Source: Leyella lascolaii
GTDB taxonomy: Bacteria > Bacteroidota > Bacteroidia > Bacteroidales > Bacteroidaceae
Length of the DNA: 64,000 nucleotides
Assembly (NCBI RefSeq): GCF_900079775.1
Contig: NZ_LT556049.1
Location: 398,810-462,809 of the forward strand
Direction of reading: 5' to 3'
The notes under the pieces were generated by a model, which worked only from the letters and a program-made list of their open reading frames with translations, searched no databases and was not told the DNA's origin. Positions 49,622 through 59,627 of this stretch are shown here, one piece after another (the stretch's first letter is position 1; each line of letters begins with the position of its first letter). A program made the position numbers and the translations under genes.

Positions 49622-50005
49622 ATGAAAAATCCGATTGTAAACATGTTCGTGGCACACTACCACTTCTGGTTTTTGAAATTCAGAGACAGAGACAAAGCCT
49701 GTCACACGGCTTTGCTGTTCATCGCCCTCATGCTCACCCTCTTTGAGACGACGGTCCTTCTGCTTGTCGGCGGAAGGTTTTTACAGCTCTTCTTGAACAT
49801 GGGTGCGGCGGTACTCATCCTGGCGTTGGCAGCCAACATGGTGGCTTACTATTTCCTGCTCAGACTGGCTTTCACGCCCGAACGGCTCGAGCTTGAGGCA
49901 GGAAAACTCACGAAGGCGGGATATTACACGCACCATGTGACATTCCTCATCATCTGTCATGCCGATTTCATTGTGCTGTTCCGTCTGGTAAGAAACATCT
50001 TCTGA
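49622..50005 (+). CDS. Small inner-membrane protein of unknown function
   Basis: A 127-residue protein with hydrophobic segments at about 27-48 (TALLFIALMLTLFETTVLLL), 56-82 (LNMGAAVLILALAANMVAYY) and 104-122 (VTFLIICHADFIVLFRLV). It therefore probably has three membrane helices. Charged ends are present. No family recognised. Single gene flanked by repeat-rich DNA. Confidence 0.65.
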   Translation: MKNPIVNMFVAHYHFWFLKFRDRDKACHTALLFIALMLTLFETTVLLLVGGRFLQLFLNMGAAVLILALAANMVAYYFLLRLAFTPERLELEAGKLTKAGYYTHHVTFLIICHADFIVLFRLVRNIF

Positions 50006-50071
50006 CGGGAACGGATGCACGATGTCTTGGTGATATGAAATCTTGTCCGTGTGAATAAAAAAGAATGTTTA

Positions 50072-50270
50072 TCCCGAATCGGTCATTAGACTCCGGTTTG
50101 ATTATGCGTTAATGTAGAGTGGATTGCTTGCCGTTCCGACGAAGGCGTAGCGGGCTACGCCGAGACGAAACGGTGAGCAAGACGCCGACAGAAACGTGTA
50201 AGCAGGCCGGAGAGTATGTGAAATGAAGATTTATTCAAATATATACGTTCTAATGACCGATTTGGGTTTA
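50072..50270. repeat. 199-bp element with terminal inverted repeats (MITE-like), copy 1
   Basis: The left end CCCGAATCGGTCATTAGAC is matched in inverted form by TCTAATGACCGATTTGGGTT at the right end. In the middle is a hairpin, GGCGTAGCGGGCTACGCC. A second copy with the same ends, centre and length is at 63680-63876. Confidence 0.8.
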
Positions 50271-50309
50271 TAAGTAGGAACAAAAAGATGAAGACAGGGG
50301 AAAAATGTA

Positions 50310-50342
50310 TATCTTTGTAAAAGATAAGCTGCGCTCGGGAAA
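50310..50342 (+). promoter_or_regulatory. Promoter box plus partial leader hairpin of the macro-domain gene
   Basis: TATCTTTG at 50310-50317 is followed by AAAGATAAGCTGCGCTCGGG and AAA. This is the same 5' half as the leader hairpins at 10.6, 30.7 and 44.8 kb. The 3' half is poorly preserved. The ATG of the macro-domain gene is about 175 bases further on. Confidence 0.55.
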
Positions 50343-50519
50343 TGAATGGCTGGCTTTTCGTGTTCTGATGTCAAATATGGCTGCAAGGGATATACCTTAA
50401 AATGATAATGATAAGCGGTTGTCGGGTATTTGTTCTTGTTGATCGTGCGTCTGTTAAGGTGCGGCTTGCGGTTGTGGCAGACACTTATGCATTTGTAGGA
50501 TGATAACTGAAAACTTATG

Positions 50520-51047
50520 ATGGAATACAACGGAAAAAGGATAAGAGTGGTGGCAGGAGACATAACACGTCTTGATGTCGACGCCATAGTGAACGCCGCA
50601 AACTGTTCGCTGCTCGGAGGCGGAGGTGTGGACGGTGCCATACACAGGGCTGCCGGAAGGGAACTGCTGGAGGAATGCCGCACGCTCGGCGGATGCAGGA
50701 CGGGCGAGAGTAAGATGACGGGGGCTTACCGCCTGCCGTGCAGGAGGATTATCCACACCGTGGGACCGGTGTGGCGCGGCGGCGGTCACGGTGAGCCGGA
50801 ACTGCTGGCTTCGTGTTACGCCACGTCGCTCAGGCTTGCCGCGGAGAGCGGCATGCGCTCCGTAGCCTTTCCGTGCGTCAGTACCGGTGTCTACGGCTAT
50901 CCGCATGAGGCGGCTGCGAGGATTGCCCTCAATACTGTGACAGAAGCCTTAAGGAGCGGAGCTTATACGGGTGAGGTGATATTCTGCTGTTTTCTTGAAG
51001 AGGACGAGATGATTTACAGGAGACTGCTGAAAGAGAACGGATTGTGA
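50520..51047 (+). CDS. Macro-domain protein (ADP-ribose/O-acetyl-ADP-ribose hydrolase type)
   Basis: A cytoplasmic 175-residue macro domain. The ADP-ribose-binding motifs are complete: [36 protein letters not shown] and [17 protein letters not shown]. This is the MacroD-type set used to remove ADP-ribose from proteins or deacetylate O-acetyl-ADP-ribose. A second ATG directly upstream (50517) is equally possible. No ADP-ribosyltransferase gene lies beside it. Single gene with a long leader. Confidence 0.93.
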   Translation: MEYNGKRIRVVAGDITRLDVDAIVNAANCSLLGGGGVDGAIHRAAGRELLEECRTLGGCRTGESKMTGAYRLPCRRIIHTVGPVWRGGGHGEPELLASCYATSLRLAAESGMRSVAFPCVSTGVYGYPHEAAARIALNTVTEALRSGAYTGEVIFCCFLEEDEMIYRRLLKENGL

Positions 51048-51107
51048 GAACGGTGTCTCTCAAAACCTCGTTTCTTATGGCTTTCACGCCGGTTCCGGAT
51101 GTCGTGT

Positions 51108-51239
51108 GCCGCGAAACGGGCTCTTTGATGCTGCGGAACGGGCTTTATGAGGTTGCGAAAGAGCCTCTTTGAGTGTCCCGAACAGGCTCTTTGGCAGGCT
51201 GGAAAAGGCTCTTTGAGAACGCGGAACGGGCTCTTTGGG
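51108..51239 (+). repeat. Array of six degenerate 22-bp units
   Basis: Units start every 22 bases at 51108, 51130, 51152, 51174, 51196 and 51218. The consensus is close to GCGGAACGGGCTCTTTGAG with a variable 3-base start. The array stands alone in the 476-base gap before the GH2 gene, without the flanking motifs of the other arrays. No gene is seen in 51048-51523. Confidence 0.8.
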
Positions 51240-51523
51240 ACAACGGTGTCCGCACAGGGTGTCTGAGAAGCGTGCGGAACGCCATTGCGGGATGAGGCGT
51301 GGCGGCATGGCGTGACATCCTGAGGAAGGCGGAAACAACCTTTGTGAGCAGCATAGGCTGATGTGGACGGGGTGAGATTTTATACACTGGTTTTATTCGA
51401 CAATGTCTTTAAACAATATAAAGACAATGCTCCTGCCATATTACCTAAGTGTCTTGAACGCGGATTTTTAATGATTCCCGTCAGGTGTGATGAAATGAAT
51501 GATAATTTATAAAATACCATCGT

Positions 51524-53356
51524 ATGAAAAGAAAACTTATTGCCTGCATGGCTCTTTTCCTGTTGTCGGGAGTCACTACTGTAGGAGTGAACGCACAGGA
51601 GGGGAAGAAACGTTTCACCCTGCCCACACCGTGGACAGAGGAGGCTGCCGCAGCCGTGACACCGCTTCCCGAATATCCGCGTCCGCAAATGGCGCGCGCG
51701 CAGTGGCTCAATCTTAACGGCGAGTGGGACTACATGACCGACCCCTCCGGCGTTTCGCCCGTAAAGGCTTCCGCCCCGCCGTCCTTCGCGTCGGGCGTGC
51801 GCAGAATACGGGTGCCGTTCCCGCCCGAGTCGGAGCTTTCGGGCATAGGCAGGAAGGGCGACTCATGCATGTGGTACCGTCGCAGGTTCACCGTTCCGAA
51901 GGAATGGAAGGGCAGGCGCGTGATGCTCAATTTCGGAGCGGTGGACCGTCACTCCATAGTGTTTGTCAACGGCAGGAAGGCAGGCACGCACACGGGAGGG
52001 TATGATGCGTTCGGCTTCGACATCACCGACATGCTCAAGTCGGGTGAGAACGTGCTGGTGGTGGGTGCTTACGATCCCAACGACGGACGCGCGGCATGCG
52101 GCAAGAACGGTCCGCGCGGCGACTATACCTTCACCTCGGGCATATGGCAGACGGTGTGGCTCGAGCCTGTGGGCAGACACCACATCTCCGGCATAAGGCT
52201 CATACCCGACGTGCGGAACAGCCGTCTGGAGGTGACGGCATATGCTGACGGCGGACAACTGCAGGTGGTGGCGGTTGCCGGAAGCGGCGGAGAGAAGGTG
52301 TCGGAGGCAACGGGCATGGCGGGCAAGACGTTTTTCCTGCCCGTTCCCGATCCGCACCTGTGGAGTCCGGACGATCCGTTTCTTTACGACCTTAAGCTGC
52401 AACTGAAGGACAAGCGCGGCAAGGTGGTGGACGAGGTAGGCTCTTACTTCGGCATGCGCTCAGTAGGCATGAGGAAGATAGACGGTGTGATGCGCCCCAC
52501 TCTCAACGGCGAGTTCGTGTTCCATCTCGGTCTGCTCGACCAGGGCTACTGGCCCGACGGCATATTCACCGCGCCCACAGACGAGGCTCTGCGCTACGAC
52601 ATAGAGCTGGCTAAGCGTGCCGGATTCAACGTCATACGCAAGCACATAAAGGTCGAGCCGCAGCGTTGGTATTATCATTGCGACCGCCTCGGCGTCATGG
52701 TATGGCAGGACATGCCCAACCTGTGGGAACCCGACGGAGCCGACTCTGTGGCAGTGCGCAGGCAGTTCCGTGCCGAGCTGAAGACCATGATAGACCAGCA
52801 CGTCAGCTCACCGTCCATCGTCATGTGGGTGCCTTTCAACGAGAACTGGGGCGCGTTTGAGGCTACCGACATCACCGCATGGGTGAAAAGCTACGACCCC
52901 CACCGCCTCGTCAACGGCATGTCGGGCTACAACTACGCGCCCGGCTACCGCAAGGCTTACGGCGATCCGGGCAACGGCGATTTCGTGGACATGCACCACT
53001 ACGGCAAGATAGAGCCGGGCGCAATAGCCAAGCCCGACGAAAGGCGCGCCGCCTCACTGGGCGAGTTCGGGGGCAAGGGACTCTTTGTGAGAGGGCATAT
53101 GTGGCCCGTGCGCAACGATGCCTACGAGATGATGATAAACAGCGGAGTGCTCACCGACACATACGTGATGATGGCTACCGAGCTCGAACAGATGGTGAAC
53201 TACTTCGGACTGAGCACCGCCATATACACTCAGACCACCGATGTGGAACATGAGATAAACGGACTCGTGACTTACGACCGACGGGTGGAGAAGATGAGTC
53301 TTGACAAGGTGCGTGAGATAAACACCTCGGTGATTGAGGCTACGAGGAGGAAATAA
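51524..53356 (+). CDS. Glycoside hydrolase family 2 protein
   Basis: A secreted 610-residue GH2 enzyme with a signal peptide (1-25). Order: galactose-binding-like sandwich (about 45-205, [24 protein letters not shown]), immunoglobulin-like domain (about 210-310), TIM barrel (about 315-605). The acid/base Glu lies in PFNENWG near residue 440 and the probable nucleophile in LGEFGGKG near 513. It has no extra C-terminal domains and is shorter than LacZ. Substrate (beta-galactoside, glucuronide or mannoside) cannot be assigned by eye. Single gene, followed by a strong hairpin. Confidence 0.92.
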   Translation: MKRKLIACMALFLLSGVTTVGVNAQEGKKRFTLPTPWTEEAAAAVTPLPEYPRPQMARAQWLNLNGEWDYMTDPSGVSPVKASAPPSFASGVRRIRVPFPPESELSGIGRKGDSCMWYRRRFTVPKEWKGRRVMLNFGAVDRHSIVFVNGRKAGTHTGGYDAFGFDITDMLKSGENVLVVGAYDPNDGRAACGKNGPRGDYTFTSGIWQTVWLEPVGRHHISGIRLIPDVRNSRLEVTAYADGGQLQVVAVAGSGGEKVSEATGMAGKTFFLPVPDPHLWSPDDPFLYDLKLQLKDKRGKVVDEVGSYFGMRSVGMRKIDGVMRPTLNGEFVFHLGLLDQGYWPDGIFTAPTDEALRYDIELAKRAGFNVIRKHIKVEPQRWYYHCDRLGVMVWQDMPNLWEPDGADSVAVRRQFRAELKTMIDQHVSSPSIVMWVPFNENWGAFEATDITAWVKSYDPHRLVNGMSGYNYAPGYRKAYGDPGNGDFVDMHHYGKIEPGAIAKPDERRAASLGEFGGKGLFVRGHMWPVRNDAYEMMINSGVLTDTYVMMATELEQMVNYFGLSTAIYTQTTDVEHEINGLVTYDRRVEKMSLDKVREINTSVIEATRRK

Positions 53357-53386
53357 GAGATAGCCGGGTTTTTTCTCACACTGTGT

Positions 53387-53442
53387 AAAGAACATCGTGG
53401 TGCATCCAGGCTGCGAACGCGGTTCCTGACACGATGTTCTTT
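53387..53442 (+). terminator. Terminator-like hairpin after the GH2 gene
   Basis: AAAGAACATCGTG at 53387-53399 pairs perfectly with CACGATGTTCTTT at 53430-53442, 31 bases after the stop codon. The following T run is short. Confidence 0.65.
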
Positions 53443-53509
53443 AATCAGAATCAGCCATCAGAACGCTGATTCCAAATTTAAGGTTTATTGTCTATTCTTA
53501 ATCCTTCTT

Positions 53510-53710
53510 CCGCACTTCTGACGTCATCTTGTGTGCTGTTAAGTACTGCGTTTCAATGTATCATCGGTCGTTCAGTCTGTCACACGCCATCTCATGACTT
53601 TGGAACGCAGCCCTGGACAGCACGCAAGAGGACGGCAAAGATATGGACGACATGTGAGTATTATTATGATGTCGGTTATTTTTGAAAAGCTGTTTATATA
53701 TATAATAATA
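53510..53710. repeat. Degenerate dispersed intergenic element
   Basis: It shares about two thirds of its bases with 47570-47770 and, in both direct and inverted comparison, with parts of 31373-31530 (CAATGTMTCATCGGT). The self-similarity in both orientations suggests an old palindromic element. The gap 53443-53798 holds nothing else I recognise. Confidence 0.4.
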
Positions 53711-53778
53711 CATTACTGTATGTCTGTGAAGATATTATATATTTCCTTCATTGGACGAAAATATACTCGAAAGCCATC

Positions 53779-53806
53779 TTGCATAAAGAATATTTACATA
53801 CCTTTG
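53779..53806 (+). promoter_or_regulatory. Promoter of the RhuM/Fic gene
   Basis: TTG at 53779-53781, 17 bases, then TACCTTTG at 53799-53806. The leader to the ATG at 53938 is about 125 bases. Confidence 0.55.
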
Positions 53807-53937
53807 TTTTCGTTAATGATGACGGTTACCGTCGGTTGTTCTTCGTGTTTAAACACTATAAGGCAGCAACACGTTTTGTTAATCATCATAATTATGTGCT
53901 TCGGCAATACGCCGGCAATACGTTACACTAAGAATTT

Positions 53938-54948
53938 ATGGAAGAGTTTTTTAACCTTAACAATGAGATTGTCATTTATCGGAGCGAGGACGGCAAGACC
54001 AGACTTGATGTCAAGCTGGAAGGTGATACCGTTTGGCTGTCACAGCAACAGATGAGTGAGCTGTTTGAGAAAGACAGAACCGTTATCGGACGTCATATCA
54101 GAAACATCTTCAAGGAGGGTGAATTGCAAGAGTCCTTGGTATGTGCAAAATTTGCACATACCAAGGATTACGGTCGTAGAAAAGGATTTACACAAGAAGC
54201 AACAACAACGTTGTACAATCTTGATGTTATCATTTCTGTGGGTTACCGCGTCAAGAGTAAACGAGGGGTAAAGTTCCGTCAATGGGCAAGCTCTGTCTTG
54301 AAGCAGTATCTCATCAAAGGTTATGCAGTGAACGAAAGCATGCGCAAGAAACAGGTTGCGGAGCTGCGGCAGCTGGTTCAGATGCTTGGAAGAACTCTCC
54401 GGCACTCTCCCGACCCGTTGAAGGAGGAACAGAGCGCGCTTGTAGATGTGGTTGTGGACTATACCTACGCCCTCGACACCTTGGACGATTACGACTATCA
54501 GCGGCTGGGCATCAGGAACACTACCGCCCACGGGGCTTTTCGCGCCACTTACGAGGGTGCCATGCAGGAGATAAGACAGCTTCGTGAGAAGTTCGGAGGG
54601 TCTGCTCTTTTCGGCAACGAGAAGGACGATTCGTTCAGAAGTTCCATCGGACAGATATACCAGACGTTTGACGGCATGGAGCTGTATCCGTCTGTTGAGG
54701 AGAAGGCGGCTATGCTTCTGTATCTCGTTGTTAAGAACCATTCGTTCTCAGACGGCAACAAACGCATAGCGGCTACCTTGTTCCTGTGGTTCATGAACAA
54801 CAACGGCATACTCTACCGTGAGGATGGCACCAAGAGGATTGCGGACAATACGCTGGTCGCCATAACGCTTATGATAGCCGAGAGCCGCACGGAAGAGAAA
54901 GACGTCATGGTGAGTGTGGTGGTGAATCTTATCAATAAAAGCAACTGA
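53938..54948 (+). CDS. RhuM-family protein with C-terminal Fic/Doc domain
   Basis: A 336-residue cytoplasmic protein. The N-terminal RhuM-type DNA-binding module covers about 15-130 (VWLSQQQMSELFEKDRTVIG, RRKGFTQEATTTLYNLDVII). The C-terminal Fic domain has the active-site loop HSFSDGNKR near residue 270. The HxFx(D)GNKR form is nearer to Doc than to classic Fic (HPFxxGNGR), so phosphotransfer or AMP transfer are both possible. No antitoxin gene precedes or follows; the RhuM module may serve as a built-in regulator. Members occur in mobile and accessory regions. Single gene with its own promoter. Confidence 0.88.
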   Translation: MEEFFNLNNEIVIYRSEDGKTRLDVKLEGDTVWLSQQQMSELFEKDRTVIGRHIRNIFKEGELQESLVCAKFAHTKDYGRRKGFTQEATTTLYNLDVIISVGYRVKSKRGVKFRQWASSVLKQYLIKGYAVNESMRKKQVAELRQLVQMLGRTLRHSPDPLKEEQSALVDVVVDYTYALDTLDDYDYQRLGIRNTTAHGAFRATYEGAMQEIRQLREKFGGSALFGNEKDDSFRSSIGQIYQTFDGMELYPSVEEKAAMLLYLVVKNHSFSDGNKRIAATLFLWFMNNNGILYREDGTKRIADNTLVAITLMIAESRTEEKDVMVSVVVNLINKSN

Positions 54949-55489
54949 CAACGTTGTTCCGACGGAGCGAGAGCGGTAATTCAGATGTACAGCCAAACCG
55001 TTCTTCCGCCTGCCGCTAATGTGTGTGCGTCTTCGTGATGGAACATACAGGGAATATTCGGACAGGCTTCGGGTTGTTGACACCGTATTCGGGAAACCGC
55101 CTGACAGGGAATTTTTGACCCTGTACCGTCATCATGATTCATCCTTATTCCATGCCGCTGTCAGTCCTGGCTGTATTTTTTTTAACCGCATATCAACTTT
55201 TTTTCATCGCTTATGCATCATTACGTCGCGTCCGGACCATATGCGTGGAAGTGACGTTTGTACTGTATTGTATATTATTGTAATTTTACCATCGGACACG
55301 TCATGTGCCTTTGCGCGTGTCTTGCCGTGTCTAATGGTGTTTTAAGGCGGCAAAATACGTTTAAGGTTTTTATTTCACAGTAATGACACACAGATACTCT
55401 CTGATGGCGTGTCCTCGTTAAACGTGCGACGGCATGTTCCGGAGCGTCATGCCGTCGCTTGCATAGTGTAAAACAATAAAACAGACAAA
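54949..55489. other. Gene-free region, nothing recognised
   Basis: 541 bases between the RhuM/Fic gene and the lipoprotein gene. I find no repeat of the window's families, no hairpin with a T run and no convincing frame. Confidence 0.6.
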
Positions 55490-56722
55490 ATGAGAAAGAA
55501 TGACATTTGTTCGAGGATGACGGGCACTGTCCATGCGGTCCTGTCGTGGTTTATGATGTTGCTGTGTTGCGCAGTCGTGTCTTCGTGCGGAGGCGATGAC
55601 GACGGTGGAAGTGGCGGCGGGACGACCGGCAGCATACTCGACAGACTCGTAGGAAGCGAGTGGAAGGGTGAGTATTTTCAGGTAAGCGAGAACGGTGAGT
55701 ATGAGGAAGGCACCATGACACTGAAGTTCACAAGCAGTGACAGAGCCGAGCAGCACACCGCGTACAGCGGAATGGAGTGGAACTCCAACGGCGAATATGT
55801 GGAGTACAGCGGTGAGAGCGACACCTTCTATGAGTACGTCATAAGTGACGGAAAGATAACAATGACCGATACAGGCGGCTACGGTTCGTTCACGCTTACA
55901 CCCTCCGGAGACAACACGCTCGTATACGGCTCTACGGTATACAGGCTTGTTAAGGCTGGCACGGAAGGTGGTACAGGCGGCAATCATGGCGGCGGTGACG
56001 TGGGAGGAAACCCGGAAACAGGCATAGCCGACTTCGTTACAACCCCAGTAAGGACATTCGAAATGGAGTTCGCACAGGGCTCGCGTGACTTCAAGGTGGA
56101 GTATGTTTACTCCGGCAACAAGGTGGTGCGCATGCTGCGTTCCGGTTCGTCGTCGGCTTCCTACGCCCTCAGCTACTCCTACGATGAGGTTACGGCAAAG
56201 TCAAGCGCATACACTTATACGTTCGGACTCGGCTCTACAGGCTACGCCAACTTCTTCAGAGACGGCGCTGACGGAGCGTGGAGTTGCCGCACGTCGGGCG
56301 ACAACGACGGATACATGAGATATTTCTCAATCGAGAATCCGTACGACTACCGTTATTATATGGTGAGCTACAGCGGAGGAAATGTCAGCCGTGTGGAGGA
56401 ATACCGCAACGATGGAGAGCTTTACTGCACGTATACGTTCAGCTACACATCACGTGACAACAAGAACGGACTGTATCCGGAGGCGAGCGTAATCAACACC
56501 AATCTTGAGTTCCTACGCTATCTCGGGTTCCTCGGACAGCCCAGCCGCAAGCTTGTGGACAAGATTGACTTCAAGCCAGCCGACTCGTCGTACGGTACGA
56601 TGGAGTTCAGCTATCAGTTCGACTCAGCCGGAAACGTGACATCATACCAGTATACGTCAGACCCGATATACAAGACAACCGACAGACGGCAGCCTTCGCC
56701 CGTGTTCCGGTTCACGTATTAA
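55490..56722 (+). CDS. Lipoprotein of unknown function, DUF4595-like
   Basis: A 410-residue lipoprotein with lipobox SSC (Cys38), followed by an Asp/Gly/Ser linker GGDDDGGSGGG. Residues about 50-155 form a lipocalin-like lineage-specific domain (LVGSEWKGEYFQVSENGEYE). A second Gly-rich linker lies near 160-180, and about 185-410 is a beta-rich domain with VEYVYSGNKVVRM, YALSYSYDE and EEYRNDGELYCTYTFSY repeats of the DUF4595 kind. The start could be the later ATG at codon 10. The Asp-rich sequence after the Cys suggests surface export in Bacteroidota. Role unknown. Confidence 0.75.
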   Translation: MRKNDICSRMTGTVHAVLSWFMMLLCCAVVSSCGGDDDGGSGGGTTGSILDRLVGSEWKGEYFQVSENGEYEEGTMTLKFTSSDRAEQHTAYSGMEWNSNGEYVEYSGESDTFYEYVISDGKITMTDTGGYGSFTLTPSGDNTLVYGSTVYRLVKAGTEGGTGGNHGGGDVGGNPETGIADFVTTPVRTFEMEFAQGSRDFKVEYVYSGNKVVRMLRSGSSSASYALSYSYDEVTAKSSAYTYTFGLGSTGYANFFRDGADGAWSCRTSGDNDGYMRYFSIENPYDYRYYMVSYSGGNVSRVEEYRNDGELYCTYTFSYTSRDNKNGLYPEASVINTNLEFLRYLGFLGQPSRKLVDKIDFKPADSSYGTMEFSYQFDSAGNVTSYQYTSDPIYKTTDRRQPSPVFRFTY

Positions 56723-56756
56723 ACCGGACGCATACGTCATAATCCGGTATCAGAAG

Positions 56757-56796
56757 AATGCGGGTCAGGACTGTAGGTGGAGTCCTGACCCGCATT
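56757..56796. terminator. Bidirectional terminator between convergent genes
   Basis: AATGCGGGTCAGGACT pairs perfectly with AGTCCTGACCCGCATT around an 8-base loop. It lies 34 bases after the lipoprotein stop and 20 bases after the stop of the convergent LRR protein. Confidence 0.8.
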
Positions 56797-56816
56797 GGTA
56801 TATGCTGTATCCGTGT

Positions 56817-59492
56817 TCAGCGTACAATCACCTTGCGTGTCTTTCCGTCGCTTCCTCGCACTATGTGCAGACCTTTTGCCGTCGGCGGTACAGCCTTTCC
56901 AGACATGTCGTAGTGTCTTTCGGATGTGTTGCCGTTAGCGTTCTCCACAGCGTTTATGCCGGACGGGACGAACTCCTCGAAGTATGTAGCCCATATTCTC
57001 CATCCCGGCGCGTTGCAGTAAGCCTCAAGCGAGCCCTCGGGAATGTATATCTTTGTGTTGTAAGACAGTCCGAACGAGTCCGACCCGTCGGGGTTGATGT
57101 CGGGCAAGAGAATGTGTAGTGCCGGCGGGACAACGGCGAGGCACGTAAGCTTCTCTATCGAGTTGGAGTATACAGCCAGCGATCCTATCTTTGTCACATT
57201 GCCCGGTATGGTGACCGATTTGAGCGACGTGCAGTTGTAAAGCACACCGTCGCTTACCTCGGTCAGCGCGTCGGGCAGTTCCACGTCAGTCAGTCCGGTG
57301 CATTCGGAGAAGGCGTATGCGCCAATGGAGCTTACTCCGTCGGGCAGGTCTATCCCTGTAAGTCCGGTGCAGTTGCTGAACGCCGAGGCTCCTATTGAGG
57401 TGAGCGACTGTGGCAGGCGTATGTCCGTCAGGTTCTGGCAGAATTCAAACGCTCCGCCGCATATGCCTCTCGTGCCGTCTTCCACGGTGACGCTTGTGCC
57501 CTCAGGCATGTCTCCCTTGTATTTGTATGCGAAGTCGCCGAGGTATATCAGTCCGTCAGGCTTGCTGTCATACCATGCCGTGCGGTCGAAGACACCGGCT
57601 CCGATATACTCCACCTGGTCGAAATTGATGTCAATGTCAGCAAGCTTGGGGCATCCGCTGAACGCTCCGTCGCCCAGTATTATGCCTCCGTTCTCCGCCT
57701 CAAGTGCGGCAGGCGCGTTCAGCTGCTCCACTCCGTTTATCTTCAGCGACGTTATGTTTGGCATTTCGGCAAAGGAATAAGGTTCAATGTTCGGCTCTAT
57801 ATAAGGCACGTCAACGGATGTTATTGCCGGACATCCGTAGAAGGTGTATGCCTTGGCAAAGTTGCAGGGCAGTCTCAGGTGTCCGCTTATGAGCTTGCCG
57901 TCCACATAGAAGTCGTGTCTGACGAAGGGGTTGCCGTCCGGGTCGGCGAAGGTTGTGCCAAGCCATTCCGGCAGCGTTCCCTCATAGTCGGTGCGTTCCA
58001 GATTGTTGGAATAATAGGGTCTGAACGCCATGACGCCCACCTTCCGCATTCTCGGTCCTATTGTGGCGGTCTTCAGGTTTGTGGCGAAGAAGGCATAGTC
58101 GCCTATGTTTCGCGCGCGCAGCACGAGGTTGTTGAGGTTTATGCAATAGCTGAACGCCATGTATCCCACGCTGTTCACCGTTTCAGGCACCGTGAGACTC
58201 CTCAGTCCCTTGTATCCTGCGAACGCGAACTGACCTATGTCCGTCACGCCTTCCGGTATTGTCACGTCAGTCACGAGCTGCTCGTCGCCGGTGCCATAGT
58301 TCACATAGAACTCCTTGGCATAACTCAGCGGACAGGTGTCCTCCTCGTATGTCATGCCGTCCATCCTTATCGCGAGCCATTCCTCCAGCGACCCCTTGTA
58401 GTATACTTTTTCCAGAGACGTGCACGACTCGAACGCTCCGTCGCCCACCGTCTTCAGTCCCCGGCATATTATTATAGCCTCCAGACCGCGGCATTCGGCG
58501 AACGCGGTGCGGTCTATTGTCTCCAGAGTGGAGGGCAGCCTGAGCGTGTCTATCTCCTCACACCATCCGAATGCGTTCTCGCCTATGCACCTGAGCCCTT
58601 CCGGAAGAGTCACATTCTTCAGCGCGGAGCAATACTCAAAGAGCGAGCTTGCCAGGTAATCCATCTTTGACGGAACCGTTATCTCCTCCAGAGAGGAGCA
58701 GTAGGAGAAGGCGTTCATGCCTATGCTGTCCACGCTTTCGGGCAGGGTGATGTCTGTGAGCGACGTGCATCCGGAGCACGCCCACTCTCCTATGGTTGTC
58801 ACGCCCTCGCCTATTGTCAGTGATTTGAGGCTTGAGCACATGTTGAACATATTGTCGGGGACGGTCTTCACGTTGCCCGATATGGTGGCGTATTCAAGTG
58901 TCGAGGAGTTCCATTTGGGTGAGGAGTACGACGTGAAGTTTATTTCCCTGCCTATCTGCAGTCTCTTTACCGGCATCGTGGACATGTCGTCGAGAGATAT
59001 GGGAGTGTCGCCGTCCTTGATGACAAACTCCTCCAGCGACTCGCACCCGTCGAACGCGCTGTATCCTATGGTGCTGATGTTGTTGTCGACGGTGAACGAC
59101 GCCAGCGACGTACAGCCGCTGAAGGCGTATGAGCCTATTGTGGTGACAGTCTCCGGCAGGCTTACCGACGTGAGCGACGTGCATCCGCTGAACATGCTCC
59201 CGGTCTCTGTTATAGGCGCATGGATGTCTACAGATGTTATGAAACCGTTGTATGAGAACGCCGTGCTTTCGATATTTGTAACGTCATAGGTCCGGTTGTT
59301 GTATGTGATGGAAGCCGGAATGACGAGCGCGCCCTTATAAGGCTCGCCGTCGGAAGCCACCACCGTTGCAGTGAAGTTGTCGTCGTTTGTCTCATAGTTT
59401 ATGCCGTCCACGACAACACGTTCGGCATAAGCTGTTACCGACAGCAACAGAAGACCTGCCGCACACTGTGCAAACTGTAAAAAATGCTTCAT
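56817..59492 (-). CDS. BspA-like leucine-rich repeat surface protein
   Basis: A secreted 891-residue protein with a signal peptide (1-23). It consists of more than twenty BspA-type (LRR_5) repeats of about 23 residues, such as IGSYAFSGCTSLASFTV, IGMNAFSYCSSLEEITVP and IGAYAFSECTGLTDVELP. The C-terminal tail MSGKAVPPTAKGLHIVRG is related to the sorting-like tails of the two PUL proteins. BspA proteins of oral and gut Bacteroidales mediate adhesion to host matrix or other bacteria. The leader holds three tandem 66-bp hairpins. GC-rich. Confidence 0.9.
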   Translation of the reverse strand: MKHFLQFAQCAAGLLLLSVTAYAERVVVDGINYETNDDNFTATVVASDGEPYKGALVIPASITYNNRTYDVTNIESTAFSYNGFITSVDIHAPITETGSMFSGCTSLTSVSLPETVTTIGSYAFSGCTSLASFTVDNNISTIGYSAFDGCESLEEFVIKDGDTPISLDDMSTMPVKRLQIGREINFTSYSSPKWNSSTLEYATISGNVKTVPDNMFNMCSSLKSLTIGEGVTTIGEWACSGCTSLTDITLPESVDSIGMNAFSYCSSLEEITVPSKMDYLASSLFEYCSALKNVTLPEGLRCIGENAFGWCEEIDTLRLPSTLETIDRTAFAECRGLEAIIICRGLKTVGDGAFESCTSLEKVYYKGSLEEWLAIRMDGMTYEEDTCPLSYAKEFYVNYGTGDEQLVTDVTIPEGVTDIGQFAFAGYKGLRSLTVPETVNSVGYMAFSYCINLNNLVLRARNIGDYAFFATNLKTATIGPRMRKVGVMAFRPYYSNNLERTDYEGTLPEWLGTTFADPDGNPFVRHDFYVDGKLISGHLRLPCNFAKAYTFYGCPAITSVDVPYIEPNIEPYSFAEMPNITSLKINGVEQLNAPAALEAENGGIILGDGAFSGCPKLADIDINFDQVEYIGAGVFDRTAWYDSKPDGLIYLGDFAYKYKGDMPEGTSVTVEDGTRGICGGAFEFCQNLTDIRLPQSLTSIGASAFSNCTGLTGIDLPDGVSSIGAYAFSECTGLTDVELPDALTEVSDGVLYNCTSLKSVTIPGNVTKIGSLAVYSNSIEKLTCLAVVPPALHILLPDINPDGSDSFGLSYNTKIYIPEGSLEAYCNAPGWRIWATYFEEFVPSGINAVENANGNTSERHYDMSGKAVPPTAKGLHIVRGSDGKTRKVIVR

Positions 59493-59627
59493 ACTGTTTT
59501 GGGTTTGTCATGTCCGGTCCCGGCTCCTGTCCGGACTCTGTTTTCGTGTTGATGTGCTGAAGCGCAAAGCCGGGTGTGGCGTGCACGCTGCGTTTCTGAT
59601 GATTTGCCTGGTGTGGAAAATCTTTTA

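Noticed and set aside
53594..54055. 153-codon frame overlapping the start of the RhuM/Fic gene
   Set aside because: It runs through the promoter and leader of a recognisable gene and has no protein-like character.
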